A stretch of DNA of 20,161 nt from Lentisphaeria bacterium UBA1829 (lineage in GTDB: Bacteria > Verrucomicrobiota > Lentisphaeria > Victivallales > UBA1829), in the NCBI GenBank assembly GCA_002338895.1, contig DDJH01000212.1:6284-26444 (forward strand), read 5' to 3'. Both the position numbers and the translations under genes were made by a program. Each line of letters begins with the position of its first letter. Position 1 is the stretch's first letter. This document shows positions 1 through 6,387 of the stretch, piece after piece. The notes under the pieces are model-generated. The model searched no databases and was not told the DNA's origin. It worked only from the letters and a program-made list of their open reading frames with translations.

Positions 1-1221
1 GATCAGTTCAACCGGCTTGAGAAAATTGAGGTATCCCGGATCGGTGGTGGTGCCGCGTGCGCGGGGGGAAAATTCGAAGCAGCCCCGGATGTCGCAGCAG
101 CGGGCGGTCTCCTCGGAATAGCCAAGCCCCATCATCGAGCGGCGGATCGACTCCTCCGACACAAACACCAGGCTGCTGTTGCCCCGCCGGATCATGTCGA
201 GCGCCTTGTTCAGAAATTCGTCGGGGGTGTTCCGAGCGGTTTTGATCTGAATTTTCGGAGTCGGGATCGAGAGCTGGTCGAACACGTCGAGAATTAGAAA
301 CGAGAGCGCGTTGATCTCGCTGGAACCGTCCTTCTTTGTTCCGCCCAGATAGAACGGCTGTCCCCAGTAGTTGTTGATGGACGCCCACTGCATCAGAAAA
401 CAGGCGAAGAATGCGCGGATCTGCTCTTCCGTGAAACGTCCTTCCCTGAGATCCCGCTCATAATACGGCCCGATCATCCGGTCGAGATTGCCGAGCGAGC
501 GGACCTGCATCCGATCAATGTGCTCGCAGAACATGAACTGAAGATAGATGATCTGCAACACCTCGTATGTGTTGCGTGGAGCTCCGGTGCGGAGCTGCTC
601 CAGACACTCGATTTCCATCCGGATCCGGGGATCGTCTCCATGGCGGGTGCGGGCATAGTCGATAAAGCGTCCGATGCACTCCAGCACGGCGGAAATGGTG
701 ATTTCGAGTCCGTCGAAATACGCGCGCGCCTCGCGGGTCATCCTTCCGCTTTTCTCCCGTTCCGCGCGGTATGCGCGGGCGCGGTCCCGCAGTCCGGGGA
801 ACCCGAGTGCAAGAATGGCCTCCCAGTCGGGAACCGAGTGATCGAAATCCTTCCACATGCTCTGGAATCCGGCGGCGTTCCGCTCCTGCATCTGCCGGAG
901 AACGGGTTGCCGCAGACAGCGCTGATTGACCTCCCCCTCCCATTTCTGATTCAGCGGAGTCAGCGGCCGTTTCTCGCGCCAGCAGCAGCCGAATCCGGGG
1001 AAGAAATCGTGCACGTTCACGTCGATCTGCATGTTCCGGCAGACATACTCGAAACAGCGCGCCTTCACCACCGGATGCGCCTCTCCTTCCAGCGATTCCG
1101 CAAGAGCCATGACTCCCGCCTGCACCGTTTCGTTTTCCAGTCCGACTCCCGGTTCAAACACCGGATGCCGGAACTTCTCCGTCAAATACTCCCGATCCTG
1201 TTCAAATGCTGCGTACGGCAT
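1..1221 (-). CDS. Glycyl radical enzyme (PFL-like), partial, C-terminal half outside window
   Basis: The frame is open from an ATG at 1221 to the left edge, giving 407 residues with no stop. A GGAGGAG ribosome site lies at 1227-1233. The protein matches the PFL/glycyl radical family core: a LGNLDRMIGPYYERDL stretch (about 243-258), a YLGG/DGSSEINALSFLILD stretch (291-312), and ARCCDIRGCFE (373-383). By family knowledge the last block aligns with the active-site loop of glycerol/diol dehydratase-type enzymes (GCxE). This makes Cys381 the likely thiyl-radical cysteine and Glu383 the likely base. Two adjacent cysteines (375-376) precede it. The C-terminal glycine-radical loop and any activating enzyme lie outside the window. 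The N-terminal part before the active cysteine is short for the family. The substrate cannot be told; it could be a dehydratase, lyase or formate acetyltransferase-like enzyme. It is divergent from an AraC regulator that probably controls it. Confidence 0.9.
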   Translation of the reverse strand, partial: MPYAAFEQDREYLTEKFRHPVFEPGVGLENETVQAGVMALAESLEGEAHPVVKARCFEYVCRNMQIDVNVHDFFPGFGCCWREKRPLTPLNQKWEGEVNQRCLRQPVLRQMQERNAAGFQSMWKDFDHSVPDWEAILALGFPGLRDRARAYRAEREKSGRMTREARAYFDGLEITISAVLECIGRFIDYARTRHGDDPRIRMEIECLEQLRTGAPRNTYEVLQIIYLQFMFCEHIDRMQVRSLGNLDRMIGPYYERDLREGRFTEEQIRAFFACFLMQWASINNYWGQPFYLGGTKKDGSSEINALSFLILDVFDQLSIPTPKIQIKTARNTPDEFLNKALDMIRRGNSSLVFVSEESIRRSMMGLGYSEETARCCDIRGCFEFSPRARGTTTDPGYLNFLKPVELI

Positions 1222-1372
1222 ATCCGCTCCTCCTGCAGTTGTTTTTACTTGTCTGAATCAATATACCTCAACAAGCGGAAAAGAGGAATGCAGAAAAACG
1301 GCAAAAAATTATACTTTTGTGATTGCAACAGGGAAAACAGAAGCTATATTCCAGCAAAGGAAAGGAGAGAAA
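1222..1372. promoter_or_regulatory. Divergent control region between glycyl radical enzyme and AraC gene
   Basis: This 151-bp region is AT-richer than its flanks. Toward the AraC gene it holds TTGCAA (1323-1328), a 16-bp spacer and TATATT (1345-1350), followed by an AAAGGAGAG ribosome site at 1361-1369. Toward the glycyl radical enzyme (minus strand) there is a TATATT -10 at 1260-1265 but no recognisable -35 at 16-18 bp spacing. That would fit a promoter needing an activator such as the neighbouring AraC protein. I see no convincing paired AraC half-sites. Confidence 0.5.
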
Positions 1373-2203
1373 ATGCCGGTCGTCAATCAGACTCGGACTC
1401 TGCGGGAGGCCAACCGGATGCGCCTTCAGATCCATCATTTTGCGCGGGGGACTTATCCGGAAGCGACGGGCTCGCCGCTGGCGCTTCCCCTCAACCGCTT
1501 CTTTCTTCCGATCGACAATCCGGATGGGAACGACTGCACGATCCAGGATGCCAATCTCACCTGCTGCCTCCGTCCGGGCTGCGCGTACTTTATCCCGAGC
1601 TACCACGAAGCAAGGGTGAAACTGAGCGAGAATCTGCGTTTTCTCTCCATCCAGTTCACGCTGGAATGCTGGGAGGGAGTGGATCTGTTCTCCCGCTGCC
1701 GCGCGGTCCGGGAGATCGAAAATCCGCGCTACCGGGAACGGGCGGAAGAAGCGTTTGAGACGGAAAATCCGTTTATTGCGGCCTCTCTTCTGCGGGGAGT
1801 CACCCAGGATTTCGCCTCGGAAATTCTCGCCGGCATGAAGGAGTCCGATCTGGATTTTGTCACCCGGTTTGCCGAGTTCCTGCCGGAACTGGAATACATC
1901 CGGACCCGCGGAACGGCAATGACCACCGTGGAGGAACTTGCCGCAGTCCGCGGCATGACGCGCGAAACCTTCTCGCGAAAATTCTCCGCATCGCTCGGCA
2001 TGACGCCGAAACAGTTTCTGACCCGCACCCTGCTCAACCGGGCCTGCGCCCTTCTGCTCCGGGGAAACCGGCTGGCACGGGAGGTTGCATTGGAACTGGG
2101 CTTTACAAACGAGTTCTATTTCTCCCGTTTTTTCCGGAAGCAGACGGGGATCCCCCCGCACCGTTTCCGGAAAATCTATCTGGAAACCATGGACCTCCCC
2201 TGA
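1373..2203 (+). CDS. AraC-family transcriptional regulator
   Basis: A 276-residue DNA-binding regulator. The start at 1373 is chosen because AAAGGAGAG ends 3 nt upstream; the frame stays open further upstream, across the promoter and into the antisense of the neighbouring gene, which is not credible as coding. Residues about 15-110 look like a cupin-type ligand-binding domain (LRPGCAYFIPSYHEARV, 66-82). Residues about 180-270 form the AraC double helix-turn-helix: first helix pair near TTVEELAAVRGMTRETFSRKF (184-204), second near REVALELGFTNEFYFSRFFRK (236-256), then the family signature TGIPPHRFRK. It is divergent from the glycyl radical enzyme gene and is its likely activator (inference from position). 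The effector is unknown, though cupin-type AraC proteins often sense sugars or related carbon sources. It converges on the aldo/keto reductase gene with a 15-nt gap. Confidence 0.93.
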   Translation: MPVVNQTRTLREANRMRLQIHHFARGTYPEATGSPLALPLNRFFLPIDNPDGNDCTIQDANLTCCLRPGCAYFIPSYHEARVKLSENLRFLSIQFTLECWEGVDLFSRCRAVREIENPRYRERAEEAFETENPFIAASLLRGVTQDFASEILAGMKESDLDFVTRFAEFLPELEYIRTRGTAMTTVEELAAVRGMTRETFSRKFSASLGMTPKQFLTRTLLNRACALLLRGNRLAREVALELGFTNEFYFSRFFRKQTGIPPHRFRKIYLETMDLP

Positions 2204-2218
2204 ACGGCATTCGCCGGA

Positions 2219-3085
2219 TCAGGAGAGCGGAACCGCTTCGGAAATATCGGTCTGATCGGGATATTCCCGGCGGAGAAATTCGATCGCATCTTCGGAAAGG
2301 ATCTGCTCTCCGACCCGGAGATTCTCCTCCAGGTGCTCCCGGCTGTGCGACATGGAGATCGTCACCACGTTCTTCTGGCTGGTCAGCCAGCAGAGCGCCG
2401 TCTGCGAAGGGGTCAGCCCCGCTTCCGCCGCGACCTCTTTCAGGCACTCCGGCGTCTCTTCCAGCAGTCCCCCTTTCTGGAACGGACGCCACGCGATCAG
2501 CATCACATCGTTCTCCTGACAGTATTTCAACAGTCCCGAGCGCTCCGCTTCCCGCACCTTCAGATTATAATGGACCTGATTGGCAAGCAGTTTGGAATCC
2601 GCCCAGTCCTGCGCATGGCGGAAGCGTTCGACGGAAAAGTTGCTCACGCCGATTCCGCGGATCACTTTCTCATCCACCAGGCGGTTCATTGCGCGCATCG
2701 TCTCCCGAAGCGGCACATCCGGATTCACCTGATGGATCAGGTACAGATCAAGGTAATCGGTCCCCAGACGTCTGAGCGAGCCTTCCGCCGCGCGGAGCAC
2801 ATCGTCATAATGCAGATGCGTTTTCCAGACCTTCGAGGTCAGGAACAGCGAAGCGCGGTCGAATCCGGCGATTGCGCGCCCGACCAGTTCCTCCGTGAAT
2901 CCGCCCGCATACATCTCCGCGGTGTCGATCTGGCGGTATCCGAGTTCGATTCCCGCGATCAGCGCCTCCACGGACGATGTTCCGTCATCCTCCGGGTCGC
3001 GGGTCTCCCGTCCCCCCATCCGCCAGGTCCCGAGACCGACCGCTGGCATGGAGAACCCGCACTCCAGCTTCTTTTCGCGACTCAT
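2219..3085 (-). CDS. Aldo/keto reductase
   Basis: A 288-residue cytosolic NAD(P)H-dependent oxidoreductase with a TIM-barrel fold. The AKR catalytic tetrad is complete: Asp54 and Tyr59 in RQIDTAEMY, Lys85 in LTSKVWK, and His118 in LYLIHQVNPD. GVGLGTW-like (AVGLGTW, 15-21) and IRGIGVSNFS segments are further family marks. No signal peptide is present, so it acts inside the cell, unlike its operon partner. The ATG overlaps the stop of the upstream nitroreductase gene by 4 nt (ATGA) and has no ribosome site of its own, so it is probably translated by coupling. The physiological substrate cannot be read from sequence; sugar aldehydes or reactive carbonyls are usual for the family. Confidence 0.93.
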   Translation of the reverse strand: MSREKKLECGFSMPAVGLGTWRMGGRETRDPEDDGTSSVEALIAGIELGYRQIDTAEMYAGGFTEELVGRAIAGFDRASLFLTSKVWKTHLHYDDVLRAAEGSLRRLGTDYLDLYLIHQVNPDVPLRETMRAMNRLVDEKVIRGIGVSNFSVERFRHAQDWADSKLLANQVHYNLKVREAERSGLLKYCQENDVMLIAWRPFQKGGLLEETPECLKEVAAEAGLTPSQTALCWLTSQKNVVTISMSHSREHLEENLRVGEQILSEDAIEFLRREYPDQTDISEAVPLS

Positions 3086-3675
3086 TTCGGATAGCCGACC
3101 GACTGAATGTAAAACACCTCCGACCCTGCCGGAAGTTTCAGTTTTCCGGCAAACGACCGGTCAAAACTTCCGCGCACCACCGTACCGAGTCCGGCGGACG
3201 CGCAGTAAAGATAGATGTTCTGGCTGATGTATCCGCAGTCCACCGCGCACAGTTCCCGCTTCGGCTGTTTCTTGAGATCCGCCACATAGACCACAGTCAG
3301 CGGCGCCTTTCCGGTCACCTGCCCCGTGATATTCTCCGCCGAAATCCGGACCAGACGGTTTGCGGGCGCATCGTAGCGGAAAATGCCCGACGGCAGCAGA
3401 ACATACAGCGTGATCTCCTGAAGATTCCGTGCGGTCGGCGCCGTCATCCGTCCATCGGCGCGGTTCACGCCGCTTGCCGCCCAGAGCAGATTGGAAAGAG
3501 TCTGCATCGGGATCTCGCGGTCCGAATACGCGCGGACGGTTTTCCGTTTTTCCAGCGCCTGCATCAGCGGAATTCCGCCTTTCCGATCCGGGGCGGGCAG
3601 AGCAAGATCCCCCGCGGCAAAAAGCGGACCCGCGGCAAACGAGGCGGAAAGAACAAGTGCGAGTTGTTTCATCAT
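3082..3675 (-). CDS. Exported SagB/ThcOx-type nitroreductase family protein
   Basis: A 197-residue protein of the FMN-dependent nitroreductase fold. Residues 1-21 look like a signal peptide (MMKQ, hydrophobic core, then an A-x-A type end at LFAAG), so the mature enzyme is predicted outside the cytoplasm. Family marks are RKTVRAYSDREI (44-55), TAPTARNLQEITLYVL (78-93) and DCGYISQNIYLYCASAGLGTVVRGSFD (146-172). These are typical of SagB-like short nitroreductases, which oxidise or reduce small substrates with bound FMN. AAGGAGGTT at 3679-3687 serves either of two adjacent ATGs (3675 or 3672). A strong promoter lies 60 nt upstream. The gene is coupled by a 4-nt overlap to the aldo/keto reductase. 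Its substrate is unknown, and an exported flavoenzyme needs an external electron source, which is not visible here. Confidence 0.82.
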   Translation of the reverse strand: MMKQLALVLSASFAAGPLFAAGDLALPAPDRKGGIPLMQALEKRKTVRAYSDREIPMQTLSNLLWAASGVNRADGRMTAPTARNLQEITLYVLLPSGIFRYDAPANRLVRISAENITGQVTGKAPLTVVYVADLKKQPKRELCAVDCGYISQNIYLYCASAGLGTVVRGSFDRSFAGKLKLPAGSEVFYIQSVGYPK

Positions 3676-3734
3676 GAGAACCTCCTTGTGTCATTCGGAT
3701 TAAAAAACAGTGAGCCGGACTTTCTGAATTCCGG

Positions 3735-3763
3735 AATATAGCCCTGGAAAAAGGGAATGTCAA
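3735..3763 (-). promoter_or_regulatory. Near-consensus sigma70-type promoter for nitroreductase/AKR pair
   Basis: On the minus strand TTGACA (3758-3763), a 17-bp spacer and TATATT (3735-3740) form an almost perfect housekeeping promoter. The -35 hexamer overlaps the last codons of the CDF transporter gene. The predicted start near 3728 gives a leader of about 50 nt before the nitroreductase ATG. This lets the two downstream genes be expressed independently of the spe operon. Confidence 0.75.
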
Positions 3764-4689
3764 ATCTTTTCATGCACGGGGCCGTTGTACGGCTCCAGAT
3801 GCACGACGACATCCTTTACTTCCGGCATGGCCTCCTGAATGGCGCGGCGGACCCGATGCGAGAGCGCATGGCCTTCGCGGACACTCATCTCAGGATCGAC
3901 CATCACATGCAGATCCGTCAGCACGGACGTCCCGACCAGCCGGCTCCGGACCGCGTGCACGCTCTCGACTCCGGGAACGGCGCTCGCCACCGAACGGATC
4001 TCCTGTTCTTTCCCGATCATGCTGGCATCCGACAGCTCAAACAGCGTCGGCTTGACAATCTTCCATGCCGCATGAAGAATAAAGAACGAAACCACGATCG
4101 CACCCAGCGGATCGACAAACTTCAGCGACGGGAAAAACGACGCCAGAGCAATCGCAATCGCAGCCGGAATGGAACTGAACGCATCGCTCCGATGATGCCA
4201 TGCATTTGCCTCCATCGCCTTGGAGTTCATCTTCTGCGCCTCCGCGCGCGTCCAGCGGAACAGCCACTCTTTGGAGACGATGGAAATCAGCGCGATCAGA
4301 AACGCGGGAATTTCCGGCCGCTGCTCCGTTCCTCCGCGGAGAGTGGCAATCGCATCCCCGGTCAGTCCGATCGCGACCACCACCAGCGCAAGCCCGATGA
4401 ACGCCGACACCAGAGTCTCAATGCGTCCATGCCCGTACGGATGACTCTCATCCGGAGGCGCCGACCAGTATTTCACCCCGAAAATCACCGCCAGATCCGT
4501 CACCAGATCGGAAAGGCTGTGCACCGCATCCGCCAGCAGCGCCTGACTTCGAAACACCACTCCGCCAATCGCCTTGAGCACCGTCAGCAGCACATTGAAT
4601 CCCAGTCCGACCAGCGTCACTTTCCGGATCCGCGCAACCTGAGCATCGTTTCGTCCTCCGCTCAGTTTCTTCTCATTTTCCGTATTCAT
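3760..4689 (-). CDS. Cation diffusion facilitator (CDF) transporter
   Basis: A 309-residue inner-membrane metal/proton antiporter. It has six predicted membrane segments (about 23-45, 50-70, 90-113, 127-145, 172-190, 193-212) and a cytoplasmic C-terminal domain (215-305). Metal-site residues are visible as HxxxD in TM2 (His57, Asp61 in ADAVHSLSD) and HxxxD in TM5 (His165, Asp169 in WHHRSDAFSS). The loop motif HPYGHGRIET (83-92) is typical of bacterial CDF proteins exporting Zn(II), Fe(II), Mn(II), Co(II) or Cd(II). The exact metal cannot be fixed from sequence. The start codon overlaps the speE stop by 4 nt (ATGA) and a GAGGA ribosome site lies just before it, so it is co-transcribed with the polyamine genes. 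No functional link between the two is established; co-regulation under stress is one possibility. Confidence 0.93.
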   Translation of the reverse strand: MNTENEKKLSGGRNDAQVARIRKVTLVGLGFNVLLTVLKAIGGVVFRSQALLADAVHSLSDLVTDLAVIFGVKYWSAPPDESHPYGHGRIETLVSAFIGLALVVVAIGLTGDAIATLRGGTEQRPEIPAFLIALISIVSKEWLFRWTRAEAQKMNSKAMEANAWHHRSDAFSSIPAAIAIALASFFPSLKFVDPLGAIVVSFFILHAAWKIVKPTLFELSDASMIGKEQEIRSVASAVPGVESVHAVRSRLVGTSVLTDLHVMVDPEMSVREGHALSHRVRRAIQEAMPEVKDVVVHLEPYNGPVHEKI

Positions 4690-5555
4690 TTTTCCTCATC
4701 CGACTCAAACCGTTTTGTCCAGAACGGCGGCAGAACAAACGCCGCCTTGTGCACCGCCATGGAATACATCTTCAAGCGGCGGACAAACGCCCCGATCGGA
4801 CGCCGGTATGGCGCATCCACCCTGTGTTCGTCGCATCCGATGCAGAACCCGAGCGATCCCCCCGGATAACTCGGGATCGAAAAGGCATAATATCCGCTGT
4901 ATGCGAAAAGCTCCTGAAAAGTGCGGCACTGCTCCTCCGTCACCGCCGGATGCAGCAGATACGATTCCGACTGCGAAACCAGAATTCCTCCCGGCCGCAG
5001 CGCCCGTTTGCAGTCCGCCAGAAAATTCTTTGTGAAGAGCGTCTCTCCCGGGCCGATCGGATCCGGTCCGTCCACCAGCACCAGATCGTAGCTTGCCGGG
5101 TGTCCTTTGACGAACAGCGACCCGTCCAGAAAATGCAGATCCACCCGCGGATCGTTCAGCGCCTTCCCGGTCCACGGGAAGAATCGCGTGCACTGGTTGA
5201 CCACCTCTTCATCCAGCTCGCAGAGATCAATATGCTCAATGCAGGAGTGTTTCAGAAGTTCGCGGACCACACCGCCGTCCCCGCCCCCGATCACCAGCAC
5301 ATTCTCCGGCTCCGGATGGGAAAAGCAGGGCACATGGACAAACATCTCGTGATAGATGAATTCATCGGATTCCGCCAGCTGGATCTTTCCGTCCAGCGCC
5401 AGCATTTTGCCGAACCCCTCTCCGCGGAAGATTTCAAGAAGCTGATAATCGGTCTCCTCGGACGCGAGCACCTCCTCGATGCGGACGGACAACGCACGCC
5501 CCGGCCACAGCGGACACTCTTCGGTAAAATACCCCTCCTTGAACACCTCGCTCAT
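4686..5555 (-). CDS. speE: Spermidine synthase (polyamine aminopropyltransferase)
   Basis: A 289-residue cytosolic enzyme that transfers the aminopropyl group of decarboxylated S-adenosylmethionine to putrescine or a similar diamine. Family motifs are in order: MLALDGKIQLAESDEFIYHEM (51-71), the nucleotide-binding VLVIGGGDGGVVREL (86-100), acidic ELDEEVV (113-119), FLDGSLFV (142-149), and VDGPDPIGPGETLFT (161-175). The last corresponds to the usual DS(S/T)DP active-site loop, with Asp162 and Asp165 kept but Gly-Pro between them. The length is normal. It lies 15 nt downstream of speD, with a GGGAGAG ribosome site, and overlaps the CDF gene by 4 nt. Which amine it accepts (putrescine, agmatine, cadaverine) is not decided by the sequence. 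Being directly behind speD makes the polyamine role firm. Confidence 0.95.
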   Translation of the reverse strand: MSEVFKEGYFTEECPLWPGRALSVRIEEVLASEETDYQLLEIFRGEGFGKMLALDGKIQLAESDEFIYHEMFVHVPCFSHPEPENVLVIGGGDGGVVRELLKHSCIEHIDLCELDEEVVNQCTRFFPWTGKALNDPRVDLHFLDGSLFVKGHPASYDLVLVDGPDPIGPGETLFTKNFLADCKRALRPGGILVSQSESYLLHPAVTEEQCRTFQELFAYSGYYAFSIPSYPGGSLGFCIGCDEHRVDAPYRRPIGAFVRRLKMYSMAVHKAAFVLPPFWTKRFESDEEK

Positions 5556-5570
5556 CGAACACTCTCCCGT

Positions 5571-6341
5571 TCAGGCCATCCGGAACGCCGGATGAATTTT
5601 ATAAGACTTTACTTCAAACACTTCCAGCGCAGCCGTCGCACAGCTTCTGGGATCGGCATACCTCTTGCAGAAAAGATCAATATGCACCGACCGGGAACAG
5701 AGGTCCCGGCGGATCACGATCGAAGAATCCATATTGATCACGGAGTGCACCGTGATGTTTCCATGATCGAACGTCTTCACCGCGCAGTCGTCCTTCTGGC
5801 AGTGCATGACTTCCGCAAGAGCCGCAATGGCGCGTTCCGATGCGTCCGGCTCCGTGTTTGTGCATCCGGAAAGGTCAATCGCGCAGAAGATGCCGTACGG
5901 CTGCACTTCGATATACAGTTTTTCCAGATCGCCCGATCCGGCGGACGGCACAGTTCGTTCCGCGACCCGTGCGGTATAATCGAATCCTGTTCCCCGCCAC
6001 ATGTCGGACGAGATCTGCGCCTCCTTGGCATGGAGGAGCTTCTTCAGCCGTTCGATTCCCCGATACGGCGAAATGGAATCGCCGCATGTGAACACATCCA
6101 CCGCGGCATAATCATATTCCGGCCAGGTGTGAATGGAGAAATGCGACTCGGAAATAATCACGAATCCGCTCACCCCCTGCGGCGCAAAGTAATGAAACGA
6201 CGACTCTATAATATGAGCGCCGGACACCCTTGCCGCCTCCAGAAGTGCGGACTCCACCACTTTGGAATCCGCAATCAGCGATGCGTCACAGCCGGAAAGT
6301 TCCACCGTGATATGTCTGCCCAACGCAAATACGCTGCCCAT
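5571..6341 (-). CDS. speD: S-adenosylmethionine decarboxylase proenzyme with duplicated C-terminal half
   Basis: A 256-residue pyruvoyl-dependent enzyme making decarboxylated AdoMet for speE. The N-terminal half is a complete small bacterial-type SpeD: LSGC (15-18), then ISESHFSIHTWPEYDYAAVDVFTCG (63-87). The expected self-cleavage is between Glu65 and Ser66, with Ser66 becoming the pyruvoyl group; His71 and Cys86 are the other catalytic residues. Usual short bacterial SpeD proteins are about 115-140 residues. Here residues 141-250 look like a second, degenerate copy: LSGC recurs at 157-160, and NMDSSIVIRRD (203-213) aligns with the cleavage motif with Glu changed to Asp and His71 changed to Arg. 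Cys225 matches Cys86. A GGGGGAC ribosome site precedes the ATG. Some SpeD relatives have become ornithine or arginine decarboxylases, but the intact motif and adjacent speE favour AdoMet. Confidence 0.92.
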   Translation of the reverse strand: MGSVFALGRHITVELSGCDASLIADSKVVESALLEAARVSGAHIIESSFHYFAPQGVSGFVIISESHFSIHTWPEYDYAAVDVFTCGDSISPYRGIERLKKLLHAKEAQISSDMWRGTGFDYTARVAERTVPSAGSGDLEKLYIEVQPYGIFCAIDLSGCTNTEPDASERAIAALAEVMHCQKDDCAVKTFDHGNITVHSVINMDSSIVIRRDLCSRSVHIDLFCKRYADPRSCATAALEVFEVKSYKIHPAFRMA

Positions 6342-6387
6342 AATTCCCCGGTCCCCCGTTGTTTCGGATGTTCTCTTGTTCTTGCGA

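Noticed and set aside
3688..3734. Small stem (CCGGA-N10-TCCGG) followed by TTTTTT in the nitroreductase leader as an attenuator
   Set aside because: The stem has only five pairs with a long loop, and 7 nt separate it from the T run.
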